This document shows, piece after piece, positions 1-12,117 of a stretch of DNA of 64,000 nt. Numbering within the stretch: the first letter of the stretch is position 1; each line of letters begins with the position of its first letter. Location: assembly GCF_001704415.2 (NCBI RefSeq), contig NC_030814.1, forward strand, positions 71,479,121-71,543,120. Reading direction: 5' to 3'. The DNA comes from Capra hircus. Lineage: Eukaryota; Chordata; Mammalia; Artiodactyla; Bovidae. The notes under the pieces are model-generated. The model saw only the letters and a program-made list of their open reading frames with translations, ran no database searches and was not told where the DNA came from. Made by a program: the position numbers and the translations under genes.

Positions 1-140
1 TCTGATTGCCATAGATAAGACTTTGAAAACTATGTTGAATAATAGTGGCAAGAGTGGGCACCCTTGTCTTGTTCCTGATCTTGGAGGAAATGCTTTCAGC
101 TTTTCACCATTGAGAATAATGTTTGCTGTGGGTTTATCAT

Positions 141-2198
141 GTTGTTGCTGTTCAGTTGCCCAGTTATGTCCAACTCTTGGCAACCCCAGGGCCTGCAGCA
201 CACCAGGCCTCCCTTTCCCTCACCATCTCCAGGAGTTTGCCCAAGATCATGTTCACCGCATCAGTGATACCATCCAGCCATCTCATCCTCTGATGCCCTC
301 TTCTCCTGCCTCCGATCTTTCCCAGCATCAGGGACTTTTCCAATGAGTCATCTGTTCACATCAGATGACCAAAATAATGGAGTTTCACCTTTAGCATCAG
401 TCCTTACAGTGAATATTCAGGGCTGTTCTCCCTTATGATTGACTGGTTTGATCTCCTTGGTGTCCAGGGGACTTTCAGGAGTCTTCTCCAGCACCACAGT
501 TCAAAGGCATCCATTCTTTGGTTTTCTGCCTTTTTTACAGTCCAGCTCTCACAACCATATGTGACCACTGGAAAGACCATTGCCTTGACTATATAAACAT
601 TTGTTGGCAGAGTAATGTCTCTGCTTTTCAACCCACTGTCTAGGTTTGTCATCGCTTTCCTGCCAAGAAACAATTGTCTTCTGATTTCATGGCTGCAGTC
701 ACCATCTGCAGTGATTCTGGAGCCCAAGAAAAGGAAATCTGTCACTATTTCCACATCTTCCCGTCTATTTGCCATGCAGAAATGGGGCTGGATGCCATGC
801 TCTTAGTCTTTTTTTACTATTTAGTCTTAAACTGGCTCTTTCACTCTCCTCCTTCACCTTCATCAAGAGGCTCTTTATTTCCTCTTTGCTTTCTGCCATT
901 AGAGTGGTATCATCTGCATATCTGAGGTTGTTGATGTCTCTCCTGCCTAACTAGATTCCAGCTGGTAACTCATCCAGCCTGGCATTTCTCATGATGTGCT
1001 CAGCATATAGCTTAAGCAAACAGGGTGACAGCAGACAGCCCTGTCATACTCCTTTCTTAATCTTGAACCAATCAGCTGTTACATACAGGGTTCTAACTGT
1101 TGCTTCTTGACCTGCATACAGGTTTCTCAGGAGACAGGTGATATGGTCTGGTATTCCCATCTCTCTAAGAGCTTTTCACAATTTGTCATGATTCACACAG
1201 TCAAAGGCTTTATCATAGTCGATGAAACAGACATAGGTGATTTTCTGAAATTCCCTTGTTTCTCTATAATTCAGTGAATGTCAGCAATTTGATCTCTAGT
1301 TCCTCTTCCTTTTCTAAACCCAGCTTGGACATCTGGAAGTTCTTGTTTCACCATATGCTGAAGCCTAGCATGCAAGATTTTAAGCATGACCTTACTAGCA
1401 TGGGAGATGAGTGGAGCTGTCCAGTGGTTAGCACATTCTTTGGTACTACCTGTTTTGAGAATTGGGATGAGGATTGACCTTTCCCAGTCCTGTGGCCACT
1501 GCTGGGTCTTCCAGATTTGCTAACATAATGAATGCAAAGCATTATGGCATCATCCCTTGGGAATTTGAATAGTTCTTCTGGAATTTTATTGCATCTACTA
1601 GCTTTATTAACAGCAGTGCTTCTTAAGGCCCACTTGACTTTGCACTCCAGAATGACTGGCTCTTGGGTGACTAACCACACCATCATAGTAATCCAGTTCA
1701 TTTGGGTCTTTTCTGTACAGTTACTCCTTGTATTCTTTCCATCTCCTCTTGATCTCTTCTGAGTCTACTAACATGTGAAAGTCACTCAGTCATGTCTGAC
1801 TCTTTGCAACCCCATGGACTGTATAGAATTCTCCAGGCCAGAATACGAGAGTAGGTAGCCATTCCCTTCTCCAGGGTATCTTCCCAACACAGGGATAGAA
1901 GCCAGGTCTCCCACATTGCAGGTGGATTCTTTATCATCTGAGCCACCAGAGAAGCCCTCAGAGTCTACTAGGGCTCTACAATTTTTATCCTTTATTGTGC
2001 CCGCCTTCGGGCAGAATGCTCCATATATGTTTCCAATTTTCTTGAACAGATCTCTAGTCTTTCCCCTTTTGTTGTTTTCTTCTATTATTAAGCACTGTTC
2101 ATTGAAGAAGGCCTTTTTGTCTCTTCTAGCTATTTTTCGGAACTCTGCATTTAATTGGGTGCACTTTTCCCTCTCTTCCTTGCTTTCCACTTCTCTTT
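141..2198 (-). mobile_element. BovB LINE inserted in the L1
   Basis: Antisense BovB covering the 3' end (FLGSRITADGDCSHEI block near 680) through the reverse transcriptase to the region near 2190. It is bounded by the duplication GTTTATCAT (132-140 and 2199-2207). It contains stops and frameshifts and is itself interrupted by a Bov-tA. Confidence 0.9.
1771..1960 (-). repeat. Bov-tA SINE nested in BovB
   Basis: Antisense Bov-tA flanked by the exact duplication GAGTCTACTA (1761-1770 and 1961-1970). Confidence 0.92.
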
Positions 2199-2349
2199 GT
2201 TTATCATATATGGCCTTTATTATGCTGAAGTAAGTTCTGTCTATGCCCATTTTTGGAAGAGTTTTTACCATAAATGAGTGCTGAATTTTGTCAAAAGCTT
2301 TTTCTGTGTCTATTGAGATTATCATATGATTTTTATCTTCGATTTTTTA

Positions 2350-2603
2350 TTTTTATTTTTATTTTTATTTTTTACATGCGTTCCCAAACATGAACCCCCT
2401 CCCCCACCTCCCTCCCCATAACATCTCTCTGGGTCATCCCCGTGCACCAGCCCCAAGCATCCTGTATCCTGCATCAGACATAGACTGGCAATTCGTTTCT
2501 TACATGATAATATACATGTTTCAATTCCATTCTCCCAAATCATCCCACCCTCTCCCTCTCCCTCTGCAAAAGAGACACAGATGTGTAGAGTGGACTTTTG
2601 GAC
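2350..2603 (-). mobile_element. Young ruminant L1 3' end, 5'-truncated
   Basis: Antisense L1 3' UTR with an (AAAAT)n tail seen as TTTTTATTTTTATTTTTA, and CATGAACCCCCTCCCCCACC. It is flanked by a 16-base duplication TATCTTCGATTTTTTA (2334-2349 and 2604-2619) inside the older L1. Confidence 0.9.
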
Positions 2604-2699
2604 TATCTTCGATTTTTTAATATGCTGTATCATATTGACTGATCCGTGTGTATTGAAGAATCCTTGTATCCCTGGGATAAACTTGACTTGATCGTGGGG

Positions 2700-2925
2700 T
2701 GCATGCATGCATGCTCAGTTGCTTCAGTCGTGTCCAACTCTGTGTGACCATGTGGACTATAGCCTCCCAGGCGCCTCTGTCCATAGGATTCTCCAGGCAA
2801 GAATACTGGAGTGGGTTGCCATGCCCTCCTCCAGGGGATCTTCCCAACCCAGGGATCAAACCTGTGTCTCCTGAAGCTACTGCACTACAGGTGGATTCTT
2901 TACTGCTGAGCCACCAGGGAGGCCC
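2700..2925 (-). repeat. Bov-tA SINE in the L1
   Basis: Antisense Bov-tA starting at the GCATGCATGCATGC run, with GATCTTCCCAACCCAGGGAT and the GAGCCACCAGGGAGGCCC end. Confidence 0.9.
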
Positions 2926-3059
2926 TGATCATGGTCTTTGGTCTTTTTAATGTGTTCTTGAATTCTGTTTCATTGAATTTTGTTGAAGATTTTTGCGTCT
3001 ATGTTCATCAGTTATATTGGCCTATAATTTTCTTTTTTGTGATGTCTTTACTGGTTTTA

Positions 3060-3288
3060 ACTTCCCTGGTGGCTCAGATGGTAATGTGCCTGCAATGTGT
3101 TAGACCTGGGTTCAGTTCCTGAGTCAGGAAGATCCCCTGGAGAAGGGCATGGCAACCCACTCCAGTATTCTTGCCTGGAGAATCCCATGGACAGAGGAGC
3201 CTGGGGGGCAGGGCGGGGGTGGGGGTGGGTGGGTGGTGTCTATAGTCTGTGGGATCACAAAGAGCCAGACACAATGGAGCAACTAAAA
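3060..3288 (+). repeat. Bov-tA SINE with a G-rich expansion
   Basis: Sense Bov-tA with the usual CTTCCCTGGTGGCTCAGATG start. The GGAGCCTGG block is followed by an unusual G-run stretch (3203-3236). Together with the antisense copy at 2700-2925 it forms an inverted pair. Confidence 0.88.
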
Positions 3289-5189
3289 CGTTTACTATCT
3301 GATTTTGGTATCTGGGTGATGGTGGCCTTGTAGAACGAGTTTGGAAGTGTTCCTTCCTCTGACATCCTTTGAAAAAATTTCAGATGGGTAGGAATTAGCT
3401 CATCTCTAAATGTTTGATAGAATTCACTTGTGAAGCTATCTGGCCCTGGGCTTTTGGTTTGATCTTGTTTTTTTCTTTGGGAGATTTTTGATCACAGTTT
3501 TAATTTCAGCACTTGTGATTGGCTTGTTCATAATTTCTATTTCTTCCTGATTCGATCTAGGATAACTGAACTTTTCTAAGATTCTGTCCATTTCTTCCAG
3601 GTTGTCCATTTTATTGGCATATGGTTACTTGTAATAGTCTCTTCTGATCCTTTGTATTTCTGCTTTCTGTTGTAACCCCTCCTTTTTCATTTCTAATTTT
3701 ACTGATTTGATTCTTCTCCCTTTTCTTCTTGGCGAGTCTTGCTAATAGTTTGTCAATTTTATCTTCTCAAAGGATCAGCTTTTAATTTTATTAATCTTTA
3801 CTACTGTTTCTTTCATTTCTTTTTCATTTGTTTCTGCTCTGATCTTTGTGATTTCTTTCCTTCTACTAACTTTGGGTTTTTTTGTTGTTGTTCTCTTTTT
3901 CTAATTGTTTTAGTTGTAAAGTTAGATTGTGTATTCTCTGTTTTTCTTGTTTCTTGAGGTAGAATTGTATTGCTATAAACTTCCCTCCTAGAACCACTTT
4001 CGCTGCATCCCATAGGTTTTGGGTTACTGTGTTTTCATAGTCATTTGTTTCTAGGAAATTTTTTATTTCCATTTTTATTTCTTCAGTAATTTGCGTGTGT
4101 TTTAGAAACATACTGTTTAATCCCATGTGTTTTTGTCTTTTATAGTCTTTTTCCTGTAATTGATATCATCTTATAGCACTGTGGTCTGAAAAGATGCATA
4201 TGATTTCAATTTTCTTACATTTACTGAGGCTTGATTTGTGACCCAAATCCTGGAAAATGTTCCATGTATACTTGAGAAGACAGTGTATTCTTCTGCATTT
4301 GGTTAGAATATCCTGAAAATATCCTGGTCTGGTGTGTCATTTAAGGCTTGTGTTACTTATTAATTTTATATTTTGATAATCTGTCCATTTGTGTAAGTGG
4401 GGTGTTAAAGTTCCCTACTATTATCGTGTTGCCATCAATTTCCCCTTTTATGTCTGTTAGTGTTTGCTTTATGTATTGAAGTGCTCCTATGTTGGGTACG
4501 TAAATATTCACAATTTTTATGTCTTCCTCTTGGATTGATCCCTTGATCATTATGTAGTATCCTTCCTTGTCTCTTGTAATATTTTTTATTTTAACATCTA
4601 TTTTGTCTGATATGCACATTGTTACTCTGGCTTTCTTTTGATTTCCACTTGCATGGAATATATTTTTCCATCCTCTCACTTTCAGTCTGTATGTGTCTCT
4701 AGGTCTGAAGTGGGTCTCTTGTAGACAGCATATATATGGGTCTTGTGTTTGTATCTATTGCCAATCTGTGTCTTTTGGATGGAGCATTTAATCCACTCAG
4801 GTAAAGTGATTATTGATATATATGTTCCTATTGACATTTTCTTAATTGTTGTGGGTTTGTTTTTGTAGGTCTTTTCCTTCTCTTATGCTTCCTGCCTATA
4901 GAAGTCCCTGTAACATTTGTTGTAATCTGGTTTGGTGGTGATAAATTCTCTTAGTTTTGCTTGTCTGTAAAGCTTTTGATTTCTCCATCAATTTTGAATG
5001 TGATCCTTGAGGGTTAAGTACTCTTGGTTGTAAAATGACCTCCTTCAGATACTTGGTGCCTTTTCAGATATATCCTCCCCTTAATGGCCTAGGGGTTTTC
5101 AGGACTGTTGTCCATATGCTAGGTTCTCAAGCAATGCTCCGGTAGTTGTATCCAAATACACAAATCCTTAGTCAAAGCGCTCACTATAT

Positions 5190-5398
5190 CTCTTGAGTGC
5201 TTGCTCAGGCATATCTGACTCTTTGTGACTCCATGGACTGTGGCCCGCCAGGATCCTCTCTCTGTGGGATTTTCCAGGCAAGAATACTGAATTAGCTTGC
5301 CATTGCTTCTCCAAGGGACCTTCCCAACCCAGGGATCGAACCCAAGTCTCTTGCTTCTCCTGCATGGGCAGGCAGATTCTTTATTACTGTGCCATGGC
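5190..5398 (-). repeat. Bov-tA SINE, antisense half of an inverted pair
   Basis: Diverged antisense Bov-tA ending at the tRNA-like head, abutting a sense copy at 5399. Confidence 0.85.
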
Positions 5399-5592
5399 TC
5401 AGCAGGTAAAGAATCTGCCCACAAAGCAGGAGACGTGGGATTGATCCCTGGGTCAGGAAGACTCCTGGAGAAGGAAATGACAACCTACTCCAGTATTCTT
5501 GCCTGGAAAATCTTATGGACAGAGGAGCCTGGTGGGCCACAGTCCATAGGGCCACAAAGAGTTGGACACGATTTAACGACTGACCACCCATG
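5399..5592 (+). repeat. Bov-tA SINE, sense half of an inverted pair
   Basis: Sense Bov-tA beginning at CTCAGCAGGTAAAGAATCTG and ending near CGATTTAACGACTGACC, directly abutting the antisense copy before it. Confidence 0.85.
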
Positions 5593-5599
5593 CACAAGC

Positions 5600-6357
5600 A
5601 CCACCTGGGAAGCTCATTATATACTGATGACCAAAAGGTGGCTGCTCAGAATCTATCTTCACAAACTGCAGTGAACTTCTAATGTTAATTTAAAAGCTGA
5701 GGCAATATACTATTTTGGTAGGACTACATTTCACCTTAGAATTGCATCCTATTAGATGTTGTTGTACTGTGGTGGATGTGCTAGGTATATGTGTCATTTC
5801 CAATACTGCATTAATGAAAATGTATACATTGATTTATATTGAAATGCTGTATCTTGGACATACCAAGTTATGTAAGACATATTATTAAAGTGAGTTTCAA
5901 CTGTGCCTTTATATATTTTTCAATGTGGCTACTAAATTTTTTAAATTACAAAAGTGTCTCACTTTATGTTTTTTATGAGCGCATACTGACATACATTTTA
6001 AGAATTCAGTCCAGAATGTTTGAGATTTTCTAAGCAATAGAAGCACTTTCTTACTTAAAAAAGAAAATAGTGTAGTGATCATTGTAACTTTCATTATGTC
6101 CACAATCATTTCCCCCAGAATGGTTGATAACCTCAGTAAAAGCTTCCACAGGAGTAAATACAAACCAAACACTATAATGAAAATTTCTTCTTTTTAATTT
6201 TACAGTTGAGAGAGAAGCCTCATTTTGGATTCAGGGCCAAAATTTATTCTATACGTTTCTGTGCCAACAATCTGTTGAACCTTTTCCCACTCATTCTCAG
6301 CACCGGTAAAGCAGCCCCCCTCTCATTAACTGCCGGCAATTTGGAGATTACCACCTG
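5600..6357. other. Unrecognised AT-rich intergenic stretch
   Basis: No gene, RNA or repeat family that I can name. Open frames here are short and lack family resemblance. Confidence 0.5.
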
Positions 6358-6366
6358 TCCTTTGGG

Positions 6367-6578
6367 GGCTTCCCTGGTGGCCCAGTGGCTAAGAATCCAC
6401 TTGCAATGCAGGAGATACACAGGAGATGCAGATTTTGATCCCTGGGTGGGAAGATCCCCTAGAGAAGATAAAAGCCACCCACTCCAGTATTCTTGCCTGA
6501 AGAATCCCATGGACAGAGGAGCCTGGCAGGACACAGTCCACTGAGTGACAAAGAGCTGGACATGCACGCATGCATCTC
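6367..6578 (+). repeat. Bov-tA SINE
   Basis: Sense Bov-tA with the duplication TCCTTTGGG (6358-6366 and 6579-6587) and a terminal GCACGCATGCAT. Confidence 0.92.
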
Positions 6579-6750
6579 TCCTTTGGGAAGGCCATTTTAA
6601 TCTACCATCTTTGACTTCTACGAGTTGCAGTTGTTGCTGCTAATTTTTTTTATTTGTCACTTGTCACAGTAGAAAAGAGTAACTGGAAACAAATCAACCT
6701 GTCTCTGTGGCCCCCTTCAATACAAATTATTAGCTCTTAGTGCATTGGCC

Positions 6751-7019
6751 TGGAGAAGGCAATGGCACCCCACTCCAGTACTCTTGCCTGGAAAATCCCA
6801 TGGGTGGAGGAGCCTGGTAGGCTGCAGTCCATGGGATTGCGAAGAGTCGGACACGACTGAGCAACTTCACGTTCACTTTTCACTTTCATACATTGGAGAA
6901 GGAAACGGCAACACGCTCCAGTGTTCTTGCCTGGAGAATCCCAGGGATGGGGGAGCCTGGTGGGCTGCCATCTATGGGGTCGCACAGAGTCAGACACGAC
7001 TGAAGCGACTTAGCAGCAA
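6751..7019 (+). repeat. BOV-A2 dimeric SINE
   Basis: Two related GGAGAAGG...GACACGACTGA units, ending in AGCAGCAA. Flanked by the duplication TGCATTGGCC (6741-6750 and 7020-7029). Confidence 0.93.
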
Positions 7020-7029
7020 TGCATTGGCC

Positions 7030-7730
7030 GGATCTGACTACTGATCATTTCTTGAGATCATTTTTATGAGATCTTTGTTCTAGTCCAATCCACTGACTTC
7101 TGACTTGAATATTTTTCCTTTTTTTTTTTAAACCAGTCAACATCATAGAGGATTCTGAAAGAAATACTGGAACACCAAAGAAGAACTTCTTGGACTTCCA
7201 ACATCCCACCCAAGTGACATTCCAAGACACCCTGATGACTTCTGCTAGAGAGCTCACCCACATTTCAAAGTCCAACTCAACCTTCCCTCCTTCCCTTGCC
7301 CTGTCAACTTCCATGGAACCCCCAGACTTGGTGAGGGGAGTGATCCCCTCTCCTAAAAAGGCCCTAAAATGTTCAAGGGAGAGGGAAGCCCAGGACTGGA
7401 GCTTTTCTGAGACCAAGGCAACAAAGCAGTCCAGCAGAACATGCTGCCCGGTGCCCCTCCAGCCTACTCCCTTCCTCCCTGGGGTCCCTTTCTTCAGGAC
7501 ACCCTCTGGATCTACAGTGGGGCATGAAAGCCACTAAGCTATGACATGGCCCTCCACGATTGCTACCAGTCTTGCCTTCACTGTTTAGGCTTTTTGTCTG
7601 GAACCATGACATTTCCTACTTTAACTAAACTTGATCACTTCCATTCCTGGGTAAAGACTGGCCCTTATACACATGGTACCAAAAGGTATGTGTGGAAGGG
7701 TCTGGCTGCTTACCACCCCAAAGCCAATAA
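7030..7730. other. Unrecognised intergenic stretch
   Basis: Moderate GC content and a few open frames of about 100 codons on both strands. None shows a family motif or splice structure, and I assign no function. Confidence 0.45.
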
Positions 7731-7734
7731 ACAG

Positions 7735-8305
7735 GCCAGGTTGGTGGAAAGGAAAGTTTGCTTTATTTCAGATGCTGGCAACTGGGGGGGGGACGATGGC
7801 AGACGTCTGTCCGAAGGCTGATTCACCACCCCTGACAAGCAGGGGTAAGAGCTTTTATAGACAGATGGTTGGGGGGGGAGCGGGGGGTCACACGCAAAAA
7901 CAGCACAATCATCTCTAACAGTCGTCTTCAAATTGGTCATCAGTGGTCTGACCAGCATCTCTTGATTGTTTTAGATACCGTTAATCTTCAGTTCCAGAGT
8001 CCACTTGTTCCCATTTCTCTGCAGTCAATTCTCAGAATTGTGGCAGCTCAAGTCCTGGGTACAGTCTGGTCACCATGTAGCTAACTTCTCCACCTGGGGT
8101 TTTGGTATTGATAAGACAGCTCACACGACGTGGCTCAGAATATTATCCACAGCCCTTGAGAAAGAACGAAGGTCCTTGACTATGCCTTGACTGCATTATT
8201 ACTATTTAATCGCCTCTGTTTCCACATTTCTCACTTCTCGAATTTCTCTTTGTTTCCACATTTCTCACTTCTCTAATTAAACTTATTCTTTGATTAAAGT
8301 TTTCC
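7735..8305 (-). mobile_element. Probable endogenous retrovirus LTR, antisense
   Basis: Minus strand shows AATAAAGCAAACTTTCC near 7760 and a region near 7850-7880 with G-runs that would lie near the promoter side. It lacks any coding sequence, consistent with a solo LTR of a ruminant family. Boundaries and family name are uncertain. Confidence 0.4.
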
Positions 8306-8487
8306 ACAGACAAAAGACAGGCAGAAGACTTGCGGGGTAAGGATCATTAGGGTCCTGCTGTTTGATACACAACTAACCTGTCTTCTGAAATGTGCACTAT
8401 TCCCATGGAGGAGGGAGCTCATCCTTGCCCTGTCCCACCTACTACAATCCTTTGTAAATATGTTCCTGGACCAAAGAAACTGAGGCC

Positions 8488-8680
8488 TAGAACACTCTAG
8501 ACCTGGGATTCTCAACTATGGCTGCTCCCTGGAATTATCTGGGGAGATTTTAAATCCTGGAGACCCAGGTACTATGCCGACCAACTCAATCAGAACCCCT
8601 GGAGGTGGACCCAGGCACCATCATTTTTAGTGCTCCACAGGTGCTTCTAGTGGGTGGCCAGGGTGAGGACCATTGCTCTA
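8488..8680 (+). repeat. MER5A-type hAT DNA transposon
   Basis: Blocks such as ATTATCTGGGGAGATTTTAAA, CAATCAGAACCCCTGGAGG and GAGGACCATTGCTCT follow the MER5A order, which is a non-autonomous Charlie-type element. Orientation follows the form I remember and is tentative. Confidence 0.65.
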
Positions 8681-9010
8681 GTTTGGGAATCTAGAATGTG
8701 TTCTGGATCATTCGCCTTAGTTTACTTTCTTAATGCAATACTTAATTCTAAGCCCTACATTTTTCTTCTGTTCAACACTTGCCATCAACTTTCTTTTGCA
8801 CCAGAGAGCCACCTCCATATCAACTCCCAGATAGAGACTACATAGGAGGAGACACACTCTGAAACCTATAATGTTGGAACACAGCCCCAGTTCTCTGTGC
8901 CATATTCTCAGAGCCCCGAAAACACACATTTCTTTCTTTGTTGTTGTGGAGGGTTTGCTTTTGTTTTGCTTTTTAATCTAGACCAATACAAATGTTATGC
9001 GGAGGACAGT

Positions 9011-9148
9011 TTGCTGCTGCTGCTGCTGCTAAGCCGCTTCAGTTGTGTCTGACTCTGTGTGAGCCCATAGACGGCAGCCCACCAGGCTCCTCCATCCATG
9101 GGATTTTCCAGGCAAGAGTACTGGAGTGGGGTGCTATTGCCTTCTCCG
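9011..9148 (-). repeat. BOV-A2 monomer
   Basis: Antisense half-unit with a leading (CTG)n run, flanked by the duplication GGAGGACAGT (9001-9010 and 9149-9158). Confidence 0.9.
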
Positions 9149-9192
9149 GGAGGACAGTCTAGCTAATAGCATTTAGTTTACAAAGTCAGTGA

Positions 9193-9390
9193 TTTCCCTA
9201 GTGGTCCAGTGGTTAAGAATCTGCCTTGCAATTCAGCAGACATGAGTTCAATCCTTGGTCAGGAAACTAATATCCCACATGCCATGGGGCAGCTAAGCCT
9301 GAACACCACAAACAGTGAGAAGCCCACATACCGCAACTAAAACCCAACGCAGCCCCAAACAGATCAATACTAGAAGATTTGTCTTTAAAA
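9193..9390 (+). repeat. CHR-type tRNA SINE
   Basis: TTTCCCTAGTGGTCCAGTGG head followed by the CCCACATGCCATGG and CCGCAACTAAAACCC blocks typical of cetartiodactyl CHR elements. Confidence 0.75.
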
Positions 9391-9701
9391 AAAGTCCGTG
9401 AGTTCAAGATCTGAGGCCACGCCCCTCCTGTGCAGTTGTGGAAATGGCCCGCATCTCTCTACAAGGCCTGTCTGTGAGGTCCTCCCGATCCTCAGCAAGA
9501 TCCAGGAGACTTGTAGGTTGGAATTGTTGACGTGATGAGGTAATGTGACACTCTCTGAGGTAAGATGAAAGTGGTCTCCAATCCAAAAAGAAAGCAAAAA
9601 GTTTACTTTAAAAGTTTTAATATTTTGTCTTTCATCGCTCTAATGTGTCATCCAAATGCATGTTAGTAATAGATTTATTGAGATATATTTCACCCATCAC
9701 G

Positions 9702-9948
9702 TCAGTTCAGTTCAGTCGCTCAGTTGTGTCCTACTCTTTGCGACCTCATGGACTGCAGCACGCCAGGCCTCCCTGTCCATCACCAACTCCCGGAGCTTAC
9801 TCGAACTCATGTCCATTGAGTCAGTGATGCCATCCAACCATATCATCCTCTGTCGTTCCCTTCTCTTCCTGCCTTCAATCTTTCCCAGCACCAGGATCTT
9901 TTCAAATGAGTCAGTTCTTTGCATCAAGTGGCCAAAGTAATTTACCCA
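9702..9948 (-). mobile_element. BovB LINE 3' end fragment
   Basis: Antisense BovB 3' terminus starting at CAGTTCAGTTCAGTCGCTC. On the minus strand it encodes the [23 protein letters not shown]2 end. Confidence 0.88.
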
Positions 9949-10009
9949 TTCAATGGATACATTTCAATGGCTTTAAAGCATATCCACAGTTACAATATCA
10001 TCACTACCA

Positions 10010-10145
10010 TCAGATTACAACATTTTCATCATCCCCAAAAGAAACTATATCCATCAGCGATCACCCTCCATTCCCTCTCCCGCTGTTGCTGGCTACCACT
10101 TTCTGTCTCTATAGATTTACCTATTCCAGAGATTTCATATAGAGT
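10010..10145 (-). repeat. Old L1M-type LINE fragment
   Basis: Antisense L1M 3' region with TTTCTGTCTCTATAGATTTACC followed by a TTTCATATAGAGTCACATAA block. Confidence 0.5.
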
Positions 10146-10204
10146 CACATAATTTAAGAAAAAAGATAAAGGTGACCTCATTCACTGTTTTGAAGCCTTT
10201 CAAT

Positions 10205-10420
10205 GGTAATGAAAGCTACTATTCATTGGGTACTCCTTATGTATCAAATACCATGTACTATACCAGATACTGATGTTACCTCATTTATTCTCAGCAGCCA
10301 GGTATTAAAACTTCTACTTTAGAAATGTGCAAACCAAGGCTCCAAGAGATTCAGCGACTTGCCTGTGGTTGCAGTGAATTAATGGTGGAGATGGGACTCA
10401 GACCTCATTTAGCTGAGGCA
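10205..10420 (-). repeat. MIR SINE
   Basis: Antisense MIR in standard order: ACTCCTTATGTATCAAATACC, then the AAATGTGCAAACCAAGGCTC block and the GACTTGCCTGTGGTTGCAG block. Confidence 0.7.
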
Positions 10421-11940
10421 AGAGTTCTTCCTATGACCCCAGCTGACCCAGCCCCAGGAATGTCTTCTCTTCCAGGTGAGTCTCCTGGGCCCTTCTGTTT
10501 CTGCCTCCCCCACTTCCCGCTTTGGTTTCATTTCTGTGAAAACCAAGAGGAATTAAATGTGCTAATGAGTTTTCTGCAGCACAGAAGCGAGAGGAGGATG
10601 TGAAAATGTGCTTAGCAGAGTCTGGTCTCCTCATGCTGAGACGAGATTCTAGAACATTACACAGAAAGGGGAGCTCTGGTTGGGCAAAAATTTATGTCGA
10701 TGAGGACTTCTGGTTTTGCCAGCTGTCAGGGTGAAATGAAAATATTCCCTGGGGCAAGGACACCTCTCCCAAACTTCCTTCTCACTCCAATTTCCCAAGT
10801 AGAACAGACCCTCATCCTGGGTTGTAGCCCTCAGGACAGTCTGAGGTGTAAAGCCCTGCAGTGAGGACATGGGTGCATTGTAGCTGTGAGGGGGGAACAC
10901 TCGCCTCAGGAGGGGGGCCAGCTCCTATAGCACTTTGGCCATCCCGTCTTCTTAAATTCAGAATTTTCGCAGAATGTCTACCGACCACAAGCCCGGCAGG
11001 AACTGAGCATCTCTGAGTCTCTCCAGGCTTGCTCCTGTCCTGGCAGAGGCTTCCCAGGAAATACCTGCTGTTGGGCCTGCGAACTGGGCTCTGCTCCAGC
11101 TAGTTCCCAGAGGGGAGAAAAGTGCCATGTCAGGGGTGCCTCCTCTACAAGGCCCTGGGCTGATTAGGAAAAGGGAGCTGGGCCTCCCAGAACAGGTGCT
11201 GCTCTTCAGGGGAGTTCTTTAAAAGGAAATTGGTACAAATGAGCCTAAATGAAGCAGAATTAAGGCTGGCAGGGAGCATGGCAGCTGCTGGCAGACAGGT
11301 GGAAAGAGCCAGTGAACAAAGAGGGAGCCCAGGTATGGGGGAAGGGTGGCGCTAGGTCTTCAGGGCAGGATAGGAGAACAAGACACCAGCCTGTAGGGCA
11401 GAGGAGGCCCCCAAATCAGTGGCTGAACCTGGGGGCTGGAACCCACACCAGGGAACTTCAATTCCATAAAAACTACAAGGCAGCAGGCACCATCCTGGGC
11501 ACTGAGGCTATAATAGGGACACCTCAGCTCTGAACCCAGGAGGACGATGTTCTAGAGGGATGGGGGCAGAGGAGAGACAATAAACAGGACTTCCGCATAT
11601 GTGTCCAGACACATGCCTGTGAACTCTAGAATGGGAGTCAGGGAGGCCCCTGTGATGCAGGGACACTGGGCATAGTTATCAAGGACAAACTTCTTCCTCC
11701 CTTCCTAGGTGAGCAAATACTCAGTGCTGAACTATCAGACAACCAAATAGTGACCTTTCTATTAAAACGATACTCTTTCTTTCCAATATCGCAGCTTGGG
11801 GAATCCACAACCAAACCTTACTTGTGGGTGAGGGGCCATGGCTCGGGCAGATGCAGTGGCAGAGGCAGTTCTCAGTTCTGCCAGCCTGAACGGTAGGGCA
11901 GGCTTCTGCCGCTTATTGAGCAAATACTACATTGCTCATT
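10421..11940. other. Unrecognised GC-moderate intergenic stretch
   Basis: No exon structure with family similarity and no clear repeat. Small open frames on both strands carry no recognised motif. Confidence 0.45.
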
Positions 11941-12117
11941 TGTAACTTCTTTAATTTCTTTCCCTTTGGGAATATTGTATATTTATAGGAAAATTATAAA
12001 GATATTATAGAAAGTTTCTACAGACCCCTTGCCCACCTCCCCCTAAGGTTAATATCTTACATAACCATGGTGCATTTATCAAAATTGACAGTGGTAGTGC
12101 AGCACTTGTAGCTAAAT

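Larger units (their letters stand above)
1..5110 (-). mobile_element. L1 LINE, ORF2 region, heavily interrupted and 5' to 3' antisense
   Basis: L1 ORF2 sequence read on the minus strand, continuing past the window start. Blocks at 1-140, 2208-2349, 2620-2699, 2926-3060 and 3289-5110 join in correct L1 order once later insertions are removed. Translated fragments such as [16 protein letters not shown] near 2280 and NIGALQYIKQTLTDIKGEI near 4450 are L1 ORF2-like. Many stops are present, so it is dead. Confidence 0.85.

Noticed and set aside
9011..9148. tRNA-like sequences across the SINEs as possible tRNA genes
   Set aside because: They belong to Bov-tA, BOV-A2 or CHR elements with tails and target duplications, and do not show an intact cloverleaf.
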